Shown one piece after another: positions 34,982 to 43,706 of a stretch of 64,000 nucleotides of DNA. The notes beneath the pieces are model-generated. The model did no database searches. It worked only from the letters and a program-made list of their open reading frames with translations, and was not told the DNA's origin. Source of the DNA: DATBFG01 sp036558645 (lineage in GTDB: Bacteria > Acidobacteriota > Terriglobia > Terriglobales > Acidobacteriaceae). Numbering within the stretch: position 1 is the stretch's first letter; each line of letters opens with the position of its first letter. Location of the stretch: assembly GCA_036558645.1 (NCBI GenBank), contig DATBFG010000006.1, positions 1 to 64,000 on the forward strand, in the 5' to 3' direction. Made by a program: the position numbers and the translations under genes.

Positions 34982-37081
34982 CTAGGTTTGAATGATGCGC
35001 GGCGTGATGAAGAAGATCAACTCCTGGTTTGAAGTCGACACGCTGCGACGCTTGAACAGGTTTCCGAGGCCGGGAATGTTGCCCAGCAACGGCACCTGAG
35101 AAATGTTGACTGCATTGTTAGTCTGGATCACGCCGCCAACCACAACCGTTCCACCATCGGTGACCAGCACCTGAGTGGTCGCCTGCTGTGTAAGCAGGGT
35201 CGGGTTGCCTTGGACCGTGTGGCCAAAGTCTGGCGTCGTGTTTTCCACATCAACGTTCAGGAAGATCGTGCCTTCCGACGTGATCTGTGGGATCACGGTC
35301 AGCCGCAGGAAAGCATCGACGTAAGTTACGGTCGGTGGACCGCCCAACTGCGCTTGCGTCACGATCGGCACGCGAACGCCCTGACGAACCAGAGCTTGGA
35401 TGTTGTTCTGCGTAACCACTCGCGGACGAGACAGAATCTTGAGCAAGCCTCGCGATTCCGCCATCGTCAGGATGAAGTCGATTCGGAAGTTATTGCTGAA
35501 GTTCAGGAACTGAAAACCACTCGTTGGTTGGGTAACCGGAAAATTCGAGAACAGAGGAATCGTGCTGCCGGTCCCGCCGCCAGAGGACGTAATCGGGTAC
35601 AAAGGAGAGGGCACGAGACCAGTTCCAACCCCGGTAGGCGTGCTTCCAACGCTTTGATCGCCCCCGATTGCCGAGTGTCCGTTACCCCAGCCGATAGCCA
35701 TCTGGGTTCCAATGTCGCGTGCGAAGCTGCGGGTCGCAGCCACGACGCGGGCTTCGATTTCCACTTCCTGCGTCTTGCGATCAAGCTGCGTCAGCAGGCG
35801 ATCGATGGCTGGCATGACCGAGGGAATGTCCTGGATGATCAGGGCATTTGTACGGTCGTCTGAAATGATGTCACCCCGCTGGCTAAGGAAGCTCTTCAGC
35901 GTCGGAACAACATCCTTGGAGTGAGCATAGCTGAGAAAGCGAGTAACCGTGACCTTTTCCACTGCCAGGGCTTCGGCTTCCTGCTGGGCGCGACGTGACT
36001 CGGCCTCCTTGCGCATCGTTTCAATCGTTGCGATGCGAAGGACATTGCCTTCCAGTTGGCGTCCCAGTTCGTTGTTCTTGAGCACGATGTCGAGGGCCTG
36101 ATCCCACGGCACATCATCGAGCACAATCGTTAAGGAGCCCTTGACGTTAGGATCGAGCACGACGTTCAGGCCGCTGATTTCGTGGATCAGGCGGAAGAAG
36201 TCTTTCAGATCGACGTCTTTCAAGTTAACCGAGATTGGTTCGCCCGTGTACTTCGGACCAGTAACGGCTGGCTGTTGCTGAGCTTGCATCTTCTGCTCGG
36301 CAGCCATGTTCACAGCCGGCTGCGAAGCGCTCTTCTCTTCCTGCGGATTCATGGAAGCGCTCACCGGCGGCAGCAACTGCCCTTCCGGCTTATCGACAAA
36401 CTTCGCGGCCGCATCGACGGCTCGTACTGGCTGAGCGTCGACGGTGGGCTTCGTCGCCTGCTCATCCTTGGCGGAGTAAGAAGGCTCGACGAACACAAAG
36501 TCGGTTGCCGATTTCGCCGCTTTCAGCTCGGGCTGAGGAGCCGCAGCCTTCGCGACCACAGGGGCCTGGGCCGGAGCAGGCGGCACCGTAGTTGCCAGCA
36601 CAGGAGCGGCGGCAACGGCTTTTGGCGTCGTCTTCGTCTTCGGCTTCGGGGTCACCTTGGCCGTGCTCGAAGTGGTGTACACCTTTAGCACAACCTTGTG
36701 ATCTTCGCTGGGAACTAGCTCGTAGCGGCAAGCCTGTGCCAGGTCCACGACAATACGCGTCGTGGGAGGCGTCTGGCCGTCCATGCCAACGCGCACGCCC
36801 TTCACTTCAGCGCTGTCCACGCTGATGCGGTTTTGTGCCGTCGCCATGACGGTGTTCGGCAGGTCGAGTACGAGGCGGGATGGACGATCCAGGGTAGTCA
36901 AGCTTGGAACCACCTGGCCCTTCGCCGTGATCTCCACCTGGATTCCGTCATCGACGCGCACCACGTTCACTTTCTGAACCGCGGCCCGCTTCGCGACCTC
37001 TGTGCCCGTGTTCTGCGTCTCAGCCGCGGCCAGCAGCACCACCAGCAGCGGTAAGAAAACACCCAGCAGTTGCTTTCGCAT
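34982..37081 (-). CDS. pilQ: Type IV pilus secretin PilQ
   Basis: 699 aa from the ATG at 37081, with GGGGAG upstream and a signal peptide (about 1-22, LLGVFLPLLVVLLAAA). Next an AMIN domain (about 35-135, peptidoglycan binding, VNVVRVDDGIQVEI), a long Ala/Pro/Lys-rich linker (about 140-270), a secretin_N/STN domain (about 290-365, VNLKDVDLKDFFRLIHEISG), a further N domain with SFLSQRGDIISDDRTNALIIQD, and the C-terminal secretin pore (about 470-695) ending in LFKRRSVSTSNQELIFFITPRII. It forms the outer-membrane ring through which the pilus is extruded. A 700-aa length and a single AMIN domain fit the acidobacterial/deltaproteobacterial type. Last gene of pilMNOPQ. Confidence 0.96.
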   Translation of the reverse strand: MRKQLLGVFLPLLVVLLAAAETQNTGTEVAKRAAVQKVNVVRVDDGIQVEITAKGQVVPSLTTLDRPSRLVLDLPNTVMATAQNRISVDSAEVKGVRVGMDGQTPPTTRIVVDLAQACRYELVPSEDHKVVLKVYTTSSTAKVTPKPKTKTTPKAVAAAPVLATTVPPAPAQAPVVAKAAAPQPELKAAKSATDFVFVEPSYSAKDEQATKPTVDAQPVRAVDAAAKFVDKPEGQLLPPVSASMNPQEEKSASQPAVNMAAEQKMQAQQQPAVTGPKYTGEPISVNLKDVDLKDFFRLIHEISGLNVVLDPNVKGSLTIVLDDVPWDQALDIVLKNNELGRQLEGNVLRIATIETMRKEAESRRAQQEAEALAVEKVTVTRFLSYAHSKDVVPTLKSFLSQRGDIISDDRTNALIIQDIPSVMPAIDRLLTQLDRKTQEVEIEARVVAATRSFARDIGTQMAIGWGNGHSAIGGDQSVGSTPTGVGTGLVPSPLYPITSSGGGTGSTIPLFSNFPVTQPTSGFQFLNFSNNFRIDFILTMAESRGLLKILSRPRVVTQNNIQALVRQGVRVPIVTQAQLGGPPTVTYVDAFLRLTVIPQITSEGTIFLNVDVENTTPDFGHTVQGNPTLLTQQATTQVLVTDGGTVVVGGVIQTNNAVNISQVPLLGNIPGLGNLFKRRSVSTSNQELIFFITPRIIQT

Positions 37082-37168
37082 TTCGCTTCTCCCCAAGGGC
37101 TTGCCCTTTGCTCGCCCACTAAATCTGATCAAACAGCCGGCCGGAACTATGTCCAGCCACTCCACCGG

Positions 37169-37891
37169 CTAGACCGCCGGAGTGGTAATCGTTTTTGTTA
37201 CTTCCCGCGTAAACGGCTTGCCCAGCCGGTCCTGCATCGTTTCCTTGAAGATGATCGACTCCGACGTGATTCTGACCACATAGCCGTTGAACACAGGGTC
37301 GTTCTCTCGCAGGAAATATGCTTTGTTCATGGCGTTGACCACGACGGCAATCATGCCGTCTTGCGACCGGATGATTCCCTTCAAACTGATCTGATCCACC
37401 GCCAGGCATTTCTTCCCAGTACTGCACCCGGATCCCACCATGCTTCGGTTTACAACCGGGCTAAGGAATGGATCCCTCCGACCCGTGAGACTGATTGCCT
37501 TTGGCCCTTCGTTCTTGTCAGCCTTGTTGTCCGGAGTCTTGCTGCTTTCGACAGCAACCTGCTCCTTTGGCGCTTCCTTCTTGACATCCTTCTTGGCTGC
37601 CTTCTTTGCGGGAACAGCCGGTGCCACTTTGACCGCTACGGACTTTTTCGCGACGACTGGCTTCGCCACCTTTGCCGACGGAGCAGAGGTTGACGGCGAA
37701 GTTGGGGTCGCTGCAGGGGTTGGCTTGTTGAAGGGTGAGGGTGCCCCTCCGAGAGCGGCATTTGAGTCTGCCGCTTTCTTCTGCTGAACCGCCTGCATGG
37801 TATTACGTGTGTTCTGGATGATGTCCGGGTTCTGCGCCCAGGCTGATCCGGTCGCCAGTCCCGCCATCAGAATCGCAGTCGTGAGCTTCAT
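37169..37891 (-). CDS. pilP: Type IV pilus lipoprotein-like protein PilP
   Basis: 240 aa. A signal peptide (1-19, MKLTTAILMAGLATGSAWAQ) leads into a Lys/Ala/Pro-rich linker (about 35-125) and the PilP core (about 130-235), which begins with the family signature G-R-R-D-P-F-L-S-P and contains the beta-rich LKGIIRSQDGMIAVV / YFLRENDPVFNGYVVRI. There is no lipobox cysteine at the cleavage site, unlike the PilP lipoprotein of pseudomonads. Two cysteines (CSTGKKC) might form a disulfide. PilP links PilN/PilO to PilQ across the periplasm. The start overlaps the pilO stop by 4 bp (ATGA). Confidence 0.9.
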   Translation of the reverse strand: MKLTTAILMAGLATGSAWAQNPDIIQNTRNTMQAVQQKKAADSNAALGGAPSPFNKPTPAATPTSPSTSAPSAKVAKPVVAKKSVAVKVAPAVPAKKAAKKDVKKEAPKEQVAVESSKTPDNKADKNEGPKAISLTGRRDPFLSPVVNRSMVGSGCSTGKKCLAVDQISLKGIIRSQDGMIAVVVNAMNKAYFLRENDPVFNGYVVRITSESIIFKETMQDRLGKPFTREVTKTITTPAV

Positions 37892-38538
37892 AACCCTCCC
37901 TTAACCGGCGCGGTCGTCGGCTTGCCACCTTTGCCTGGGGCCGGAGCGGCTTCCGTGTCATGGCTGAAGTAGGTGGTCGCTGTGCAGGTCGCCACCACAC
38001 TTTCATTTCCAGCGTACTGATATGTATGTTTGGCCTTCGCATCGGTCGGCTTCTTTACGGTTGAAACCAGCAGCCCCGACATGTTCACGATGCGCTCCAA
38101 CTTGCCCACGCGGTCGAAGAAGTTCAGCATCGAGTAGTACGGTCCGTCCAGCTCCACTTCGAATGGAACTTCGGTGTAGTAGTCGCGGGGTGCTACCGGC
38201 TTCGCCGTGTAACGCCGCAGTTCGATGCCCGACTTCAGCGCTTCCGCATCCAGCAAGCGGATGAACCCGTCCACTTCTTTTTGATCGGGAACGATTCGCC
38301 GCTCGATCTCGAGTTGCTGCTTCAAGCTCGCCAGTTGCCGTTCAATCTCCGCCAGCTTGGGCCGGTAGGCCTCCAGCTCCGCGTTCTCCTGCAACTTGGC
38401 CTGCAGATCCTGTTCGGCGCGCACATTTGCTTCGCGTTGCGACTTGAACACGGTGAAGTACAGAGCTGCTGTTACCACCGCCGCTCCGGCCAGCAGGACT
38501 GCCCATTGCTTCAGACCCGACATTTCGCTGAAGTTCAT
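37888..38538 (-). CDS. pilO: Type IV pilus inner-membrane protein PilO
   Basis: 216 aa. One transmembrane helix (about 12-30), a coiled coil (about 35-85, heptads rich in E, K, L and Q) and a ferredoxin-like C-terminal domain (about 100-205) with the PFEVELDGPYYSMLNFFDRVGKLERIVN signature. PilO dimerises with PilN in the inner membrane and holds the alignment complex. Coupled to pilP by a 4-bp overlap and 12 bp downstream of pilN. Confidence 0.92.
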   Translation of the reverse strand: MNFSEMSGLKQWAVLLAGAAVVTAALYFTVFKSQREANVRAEQDLQAKLQENAELEAYRPKLAEIERQLASLKQQLEIERRIVPDQKEVDGFIRLLDAEALKSGIELRRYTAKPVAPRDYYTEVPFEVELDGPYYSMLNFFDRVGKLERIVNMSGLLVSTVKKPTDAKAKHTYQYAGNESVVATCTATTYFSHDTEAAPAPGKGGKPTTAPVKGGL

Positions 38539-38550
38539 AGTTTTCCGCCC

Positions 38551-39144
38551 CTAGGACTTGTCTTTCTCGCAGGTCAGCGTGAACTGAAATGCCTGCATGT
38601 CTTTTACTTGGTCGTCCTGAAAGGTCTCTTTGATCTCGATATTCTTGAAGTATCCAGTCTTCTGCAGATTCGAAATCAGGTTCGCCACTGCCGACGTGCT
38701 CAGCGCTGTACCTTCGATATCAATGTTGGCTCCCTGATCCTTCATCGAGTTGAGCCATACCGCCTCGGTGTTGTTCACCGTATCGCCAATCATGTTAAGC
38801 AGCTGCACCGGCCCGGTCTGCCCGGCGCGCAACTGGTCGATCACGTCCACCCGGCGCTTGTAGGCATCGGCCTGGCGTTGACGCTCCAGGTAGCGGGCCT
38901 TCACATCGGCGAGTTCGCGGTTCTTCTGTTCTGCCGCCGCCATCTTGACCTCGGTCCGCTTCTTGGCATTGTTGAGTTGCGCCCAGTAAAGGAAGTTCAA
39001 TGCCCCGGCCAGCACGAGGATGACGAGGACTTTCAGTTTGGGCGAGCCCACCTCACCCACTTCCATCACCGACACAGCCGATGCAACCGCTGCGCCGCGT
39101 TTATTCTTTGGTTTCGGTGCGCCTAGCAGGTTGATTCGAATCAT
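38551..39144 (-). CDS. pilN: Type IV pilus inner-membrane protein PilN
   Basis: 197 aa. The cytoplasmic N terminus begins with the PilN motif I-R-I-N-L-L (MIRINLLGAPK), which docks in the groove of PilM. One TM helix (about 33-52) and a periplasmic coiled coil (about 55-95) precede a ferredoxin-like domain (about 100-195, including AVWLNSMKDQGANIDIEGTALST). Start overlaps the pilM stop by 4 bp. Confidence 0.92.
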   Translation of the reverse strand: MIRINLLGAPKPKNKRGAAVASAVSVMEVGEVGSPKLKVLVILVLAGALNFLYWAQLNNAKKRTEVKMAAAEQKNRELADVKARYLERQRQADAYKRRVDVIDQLRAGQTGPVQLLNMIGDTVNNTEAVWLNSMKDQGANIDIEGTALSTSAVANLISNLQKTGYFKNIEIKETFQDDQVKDMQAFQFTLTCEKDKS

Positions 39145-40196
39145 AGGTCTTCAAAACTCCTTAAGGCCAAACCTACCGCCACTGCCATCTGGCCCGCGTT
39201 CTGCTCGATCAATTCCATTCCGATACCCTCGGCTGGAGGCGCAATCTTCTGGAACGGATTGAAAATTTCCACCGGCAGTGAGAATTCCTGGCGCAAAGCA
39301 TCCACCAGTCCTGGAACCTTCGAGGACCCGCCTGCCAGGTAAATCTTCTCGATGTGCTCGCCCGCCGAACTGGCGCGGAAGAAGTCGAACGTCTTCTGGA
39401 TCTCGAGCACGATGATTTCTGTCACCTGCTGCAAGATCGGCGTCTTGGCATCTTCACTGACCGTGCCCACCTTGTTGCCCAGCTTCAGCGACTCCGCATC
39501 ATCGAAACTCAGGTCCAGCTCTTTCTGCAGTGAATCCGTGTATTGATGTCCACCCACACTGACGTCACGGGGAAACAACGGCGTGGTGCCTTTCACAATG
39601 TTGATGTTCATCACGCTTGCGCCCAGGTTCAGCAACGCCACTACTTGGCCCGGAGCAGGCTCGTAGTTGAACTCGTAGCAGTTCTGCAATGCCAGTGCAT
39701 CGATGTCCACGATAGCGGGAGTCTTCCCCGCCATCGAGAGTACGTTGGTGTAGTTGAGAATCTTGTCCTTCTTAACCGCCACCAGAAGAACATCCATCTG
39801 CGGGTTGCCGGCGTCTTCGGAAAGAATCTGGTAGTCGAGGTTGACGTCGGCCAGGTCGAAGGGGATATGCTGCGCGGCCTCTTTCTCGATAGTCTCGGCC
39901 AGTTCCTGATCGCTCATGGACGGCAAAGAAATTTTCTTGACGATGACCGAGTGTCCGCTCACAGCGGTGGCCACGTTGCGCGTTTTGATCTGATTATCGG
40001 CAAAAAGCTTCGAGATCGCGCTGGAAACTGTTCCCGAGTCCACGATCATGGAGTCGACGACGATATCTGGCGCCAGCGGCTCCAGACCCAGGTGCGCCAC
40101 TTCGATCTGCCCACCCTTCTTCTTCAGCTCCACTGCCTTGATGCTTGAGGAGCCCACATCCAGACCAACAATCGACTTGGATCCGAATCCAAACAT
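39141..40196 (-). CDS. pilM: Type IV pilus ATPase-like protein PilM
   Basis: 351 aa, actin/FtsA fold. Phosphate-1 motif G-L-D-V-G-S-S-S-I-K-A-V-E (about 9-21), IEKEAAQHIPFDL (about 84-96), phosphate-2 ALLNLGASVMNINIV (about 182-196), and adenosine motif YLAGGSSKVPGLVDAL (about 292-307). PilM is a cytoplasmic ring component that binds the PilN N terminus and links pilus assembly to the motor. First of the five structural genes, 10 bp after a small HTH gene. Confidence 0.95.
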   Translation of the reverse strand: MFGFGSKSIVGLDVGSSSIKAVELKKKGGQIEVAHLGLEPLAPDIVVDSMIVDSGTVSSAISKLFADNQIKTRNVATAVSGHSVIVKKISLPSMSDQELAETIEKEAAQHIPFDLADVNLDYQILSEDAGNPQMDVLLVAVKKDKILNYTNVLSMAGKTPAIVDIDALALQNCYEFNYEPAPGQVVALLNLGASVMNINIVKGTTPLFPRDVSVGGHQYTDSLQKELDLSFDDAESLKLGNKVGTVSEDAKTPILQQVTEIIVLEIQKTFDFFRASSAGEHIEKIYLAGGSSKVPGLVDALRQEFSLPVEIFNPFQKIAPPAEGIGMELIEQNAGQMAVAVGLALRSFEDL

Positions 40197-40206
40197 GTGC
40201 CCGCCT

Positions 40207-40440
40207 TTACTGTTGCCCAGCGGCTTTGGCAGCCGCCTTCAGTTTTTTCCCCTTAGCTTCCACCTGGCTGGATTTCTCTTCCATCCACTGGTCGAGTTTC
40301 GACTTCTTGAACCGCCAGCGATTTCCCAGCTTGAAAGCCGGTATTTTCTGTTCGCCTACGTACTTGTAAAGCGTGTCCGCACTCACTCCCAGGTACTGCG
40401 ACGCCTGGCGAACATTCATGACTTCCCGCGAGTCGGCCAT
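40207..40440 (-). CDS. Small excisionase-type HTH protein at head of pil operon
   Basis: 77 aa from the ATG at 40440. A MerR/excisionase-type winged HTH (HTH_17) fills about 8-58: VRQASQYLGVSADTLYKYVGEQKIPAFKLGNRWRFKKSKLDQWM. The tail is lysine-rich (GKKLKAAAKAAGQQ). It has no integrase nearby and sits 10 bp before pilM in the same direction, so it is more likely a regulator or architectural DNA-binding protein for the pil operon than a phage excisionase. A longer ATG or TTG start would run into the upstream inverted repeat and is less likely. Confidence 0.75.
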   Translation of the reverse strand: MADSREVMNVRQASQYLGVSADTLYKYVGEQKIPAFKLGNRWRFKKSKLDQWMEEKSSQVEAKGKKLKAAAKAAGQQ

Positions 40441-40473
40441 AGTTTGAAGCCTCGTACCTGCTAACTTCTGAAT

Positions 40474-40502
40474 CTCAAGACCCTTGCCATATCGCTGGCA
40501 AG
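40474..40502 (-). promoter_or_regulatory. Inverted repeat overlapping a -24/-12-like element
   Basis: CTTGCCA, 6-nt spacer, TGGCAAG at 40483-40502, perfect 7-bp arms, 43-62 bp before the HTH start. The left arm, read on the minus strand, is also the -24 half of TGGCAAG-GGTC-TTGAG (40474-40489), close to the sigma-54 consensus except for the -12 GC. A repressor operator or a sigma-54 site are both possible. Confidence 0.35.
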
Positions 40503-40662
40503 TTCCCGTTCGCATGAGATACCGCGATCGAGTGAATTTCGGTGTGCTGAGCATATATCAACCGCGAGAGTCGGCCCGGCGCGTGAAAAACCCTTGTTTT
40601 TCGGGCTTTTATGCGTTTTTTCTGGATGGTGACGAAAGGACAGGTTCGACTGAAATTGATAA

Positions 40663-40691
40663 GTTATAGATACACTTATAGTTAGGCGCAA
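40663..40691 (-). promoter_or_regulatory. Candidate sigma-70-type promoter of the pil operon
   Basis: On the minus strand TTGCGC, 17-nt spacer, TATAAC, in an AT-rich setting. It would give a leader of about 215 nt before the HTH start. Confidence 0.35.
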
Positions 40692-40865
40692 GATAGAACA
40701 GCGTCTAAGTACACGATGGAGCACATGGGCAGAAACATAACCAAAGTACTAGACACGGTACGAAGGTCGTATGACGCGCGGAGAACCTCATGAACTACAA
40801 TCCCTTAGCCGTGCTCTGCCCCGATGCAAATGGCAGAAGTTCCGGTCATCGCCGCTGATCAAGGC

Positions 40866-42278
40866 CTAGTTCTTTTTCATCTCGGCCAAGATCGCTTGAA
40901 ACTCGGGTTCTGCGGCCAAAGCCGCAAGGTTACGGTTTCTTTCTAATGCATCGGTATTTTTCAACCCTCGACGTACGGCCTCCCGAAGGCTTTTTAGCGC
41001 CTCCTTCTTATTACCGGCTGCCGTCCACGCCTCGGCTGAAAGCAGGGCCGGCCACGGCTCCTTGGGTGAAACTTCGCCGATCATTTGAAAGTAGCTGACA
41101 GCGACATCAAAATGACGCTGCTTCATCTGTCCCTGGCCAGCCTCGATTCCCTGCGCCCACAAATCATTGAAACTCCGCGTGAAAACATTTCGCCGGTTGT
41201 CTTTGTCCGCGCGCTCGACCTGGGTTTGCAGTTGCCGGAAATTGTCGACGATTTCGCGCCTCAATAACATCCGTTCGTCGAAGGATGAGTCCGAGAACCT
41301 ACCCAGTTTCATCGAAGTCTCTCGCGTGAGCGCGTGCTGCTCATCAATCAGTTCCTGTTCTTTCTTGAGGGCATCTTTCAAGGCTGGCGCACTTCTTAGA
41401 CTTGTCAGTTTGTGTTCGTATTCGGCCGCATCTTTCAAACCGCTAAAGTCTGAGACGAGAAATCGATAGGCATTCAACTCGGCGAGAGCATCGTTCTGCT
41501 TTTCTGCATTGCCTGCCTCTGCCACTGCTCGGGTAAACAAGTCTTGAATGAAAACAGGGTCTGACTTGCGAATTCCAGCCTGCATGGCCTTGAGTTGAAG
41601 CCATTCAATCGCTTCCAGCAGGAGAGGCTTGGGAGCCCACTGATGGGGTCCTGCAAACACCCTGACCCGGTAGGGAGTGCCCGCACTCTCGCGCTCGCGG
41701 CGGACTCCAATCACCTCGGGCCAATTGAAGTCTTCGTCGCCTACAGTCAAGAAGTAAAGTAACGGTCCACTGGGAGGATGACCCGGCTCCCAATAGCCTG
41801 CTCCCTGGGCGATCACGCCGGCGATCTTGCATTGCGGGCAGTTGACCGCGATCAACCCCGCTACCCGTGCACCGCCTGAAAACCCGGCGGTGTAGGTTTG
41901 ACGTTCATCGATCGCGAAGCGACGGTGAGTATCATTCCAGATTGCGTTCGCTGACTTTAGCGAATCGTCCAAAGAGAAATTTTGCGAGTTGTTGGACCCG
42001 ACGACGATGTAGCCATACTTCTCGGCGGCATCCTTAAACAGGTTAACCGGAAGCTTTCCGCGAGCGAGCGGATCGAATGCATAGATCATTGGCCATGCAT
42101 GCCCCGCAGTGTAGTTCGACGGCAGGTATACCGCATAGCTTTGGCTGGCGTCGTCGCTGAAGTGAACATCCTCGATGACTTCTCCTGTAGGCAGCGAATG
42201 ATCGGCGCCAGCCGTTTGGCAGCTCAATGGGAAAATGAGTAATAGGGGGACGACAACCTGTAGCACGATCCATTTCAT
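40866..42278 (-). CDS. Secreted alpha/beta-hydrolase with C-terminal TPR-like region
   Basis: 470 aa from the ATG at 42278. A signal peptide (about 1-22) ends near P-L-S-C, which is not a canonical lipobox. Residues about 30-230 are an alpha/beta hydrolase of the PHB-depolymerase/feruloyl-esterase or dienelactone type: the nucleophile elbow G-F-S-G-G-A-R and a histidine in FAGPHQWAP can be seen, with an acidic residue around LTVGDEDF. The second half (about 235-470) is helical, with a coiled-coil-like segment and TPR-like repeats near the end (VAVSYFQMIGEVSPKEPWPALLSAEAW). The substrate is unknown. It stands alone, about 425 bp from the pil operon. Confidence 0.72.
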   Translation of the reverse strand: MKWIVLQVVVPLLLIFPLSCQTAGADHSLPTGEVIEDVHFSDDASQSYAVYLPSNYTAGHAWPMIYAFDPLARGKLPVNLFKDAAEKYGYIVVGSNNSQNFSLDDSLKSANAIWNDTHRRFAIDERQTYTAGFSGGARVAGLIAVNCPQCKIAGVIAQGAGYWEPGHPPSGPLLYFLTVGDEDFNWPEVIGVRRERESAGTPYRVRVFAGPHQWAPKPLLLEAIEWLQLKAMQAGIRKSDPVFIQDLFTRAVAEAGNAEKQNDALAELNAYRFLVSDFSGLKDAAEYEHKLTSLRSAPALKDALKKEQELIDEQHALTRETSMKLGRFSDSSFDERMLLRREIVDNFRQLQTQVERADKDNRRNVFTRSFNDLWAQGIEAGQGQMKQRHFDVAVSYFQMIGEVSPKEPWPALLSAEAWTAAGNKKEALKSLREAVRRGLKNTDALERNRNLAALAAEPEFQAILAEMKKN

Positions 42279-42407
42279 AGAATTGAGCCGACCACAGCAT
42301 CTGTTACCTATTGTGAATGTCTGCAGCTTCACAACAGACGAATAACAGTTGGACGGTAGCAAATACAAATGGTTTGACGATGACGAAACCGCTCGGCCGG
42401 GAAGGAG

Positions 42408-43595
42408 TTACTTCGCTGCCGCGGCTATGGGAACGGCAGGCGCCGTGGTGCGGCGGGCATATCTCATCAACAACGCGTTGAGAAGAATGCTAATCAGCGA
42501 AGTCGCCAGCATGGCATTGTAAACATCATCGCCAACGAGTTGCGCATCTCTGGCCACCCGGATTAACACATAAGAGAATTCACCGATCTGAGTCAGCCCA
42601 ACCGCGACCAGCAATGCGGTCTGCAAGGAGTATCGAAACAGGCGTACCACAGCCAACCAGATCAGAAACTTGCCTACGATAATGAGTGCTAGCAACTCAA
42701 GGAGAAGCGCTGGCTCTGAGAGCAGAATCCGAGGATTGATTAATGCTCCAATCGTCACAAAGAAAAGAGCGACAAAAGCGTCGCGAATGGGGAGAACGCG
42801 AGCCAGAGTATCGTGCGCTTGCTCCGATCCGCTGATTACAACACCGGCCAGGAACGCGCCTACGGCAAGCGACAGGCCGACGGCCTCTGAAAACGCGGCA
42901 GTTGCAAATCCCAATGCCAACGCCACGAGCAGAAACAACTCGTCATTCCGCGTGCGCGAGACCCATGACATTAGCGGCGGTACCAGCTTAAAAGAGAGCA
43001 CCGCAATGGGAGTGAGAATCAAAATTCCCTTCAGGATGGAAAGTCCAACAGCCAGGAGTTCCCCTCCCTCAAGTGTGCGAAGACTGGGAAGGAGCACAGT
43101 AAGCGCAACGACGGCAAAATCTTCAACCAGAGTAATACCGATCATGATGCGCCCATGTTCCGCTTGCAGCTCGCCGCTGTCGATCAGCAGTCGGGACAAA
43201 ACCATCGTGCTAGCCACGGAAACAGCAGCGCCGATCGCAATACTCTGGGGAGCACTCCAGCCGAGAAGTTGCCCCACCAGCAGGCTTAGGCCAATGGAGA
43301 ACAAGATCCCTAACGGCGCGCCGAATAGCGCCACCCACTTCACGCGCATCAGGTCGCGTATCGAGAATTCGATACCAATGGAATACATCAGGAGAATTAC
43401 GCCGACCTCGGCGAAGAGCTCAAGAACGTGAACCTCGGACAGCCTGGGCCCAGGAGTAAACGGCCCCACCACAACGCCGGCAGCCACGTAACCCAGAATA
43501 AGCGGTTGACGCAGCTTGCGAGCCGCGGCACCACCTGCAACAGCGGCAACGAAGACGTACGCAAGATCGCGATAGATAGTGGACTCGCCAGCCAT
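42408..43595 (-). CDS. CPA2-family cation:proton antiporter
   Basis: 395 aa, about 12-13 transmembrane helices. Na+/H+ exchanger domain with motifs of the KefB/KefC/NapA branch: GYVAAGVVVGPFTPG (TM2), LMYSIGIEFSIRDL, and VEDFAVVALTVLLPSL (functional Asp in TM5). The C-terminal TrkA-N/RCK domain of Kef proteins is missing, so ligand gating must come from elsewhere. It exchanges K+ or Na+ for H+ at the inner membrane. Downstream of an ABC exporter on the same strand. Confidence 0.88.
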   Translation of the reverse strand: MAGESTIYRDLAYVFVAAVAGGAAARKLRQPLILGYVAAGVVVGPFTPGPRLSEVHVLELFAEVGVILLMYSIGIEFSIRDLMRVKWVALFGAPLGILFSIGLSLLVGQLLGWSAPQSIAIGAAVSVASTMVLSRLLIDSGELQAEHGRIMIGITLVEDFAVVALTVLLPSLRTLEGGELLAVGLSILKGILILTPIAVLSFKLVPPLMSWVSRTRNDELFLLVALALGFATAAFSEAVGLSLAVGAFLAGVVISGSEQAHDTLARVLPIRDAFVALFFVTIGALINPRILLSEPALLLELLALIIVGKFLIWLAVVRLFRYSLQTALLVAVGLTQIGEFSYVLIRVARDAQLVGDDVYNAMLATSLISILLNALLMRYARRTTAPAVPIAAAAK

Positions 43596-43706
43596 AGTTG
43601 TCTCAATGAACCCGCATTGAGAGACCGATCAATGCGATCCTAATGACGGCACTAATCAGGAAATCGGGTAATCGCTTTTCTGACTTCCACGCGGAACTGC
43701 CAGTCT

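Larger units (their letters stand above)
40441..40865. other. Intergenic region, 425 bp, upstream of the pil operon
   Basis: No gene is seen. It contains a 7-bp inverted repeat, a -24/-12-like element and a sigma-70-like promoter for the pil operon (listed separately). An AT-rich stretch around 40585-40625 can form a weak hairpin (AAAAGCCC...GGGTTTTT on the minus strand) that could end the hydrolase transcript. The rest shows nothing. Confidence 0.65.

Noticed and set aside
42670..43431. Plus-strand open frame of 253 codons
   Set aside because: It is antisense to the CPA2 antiporter and is rich in R, S and T, as expected for the complement of a membrane protein gene.
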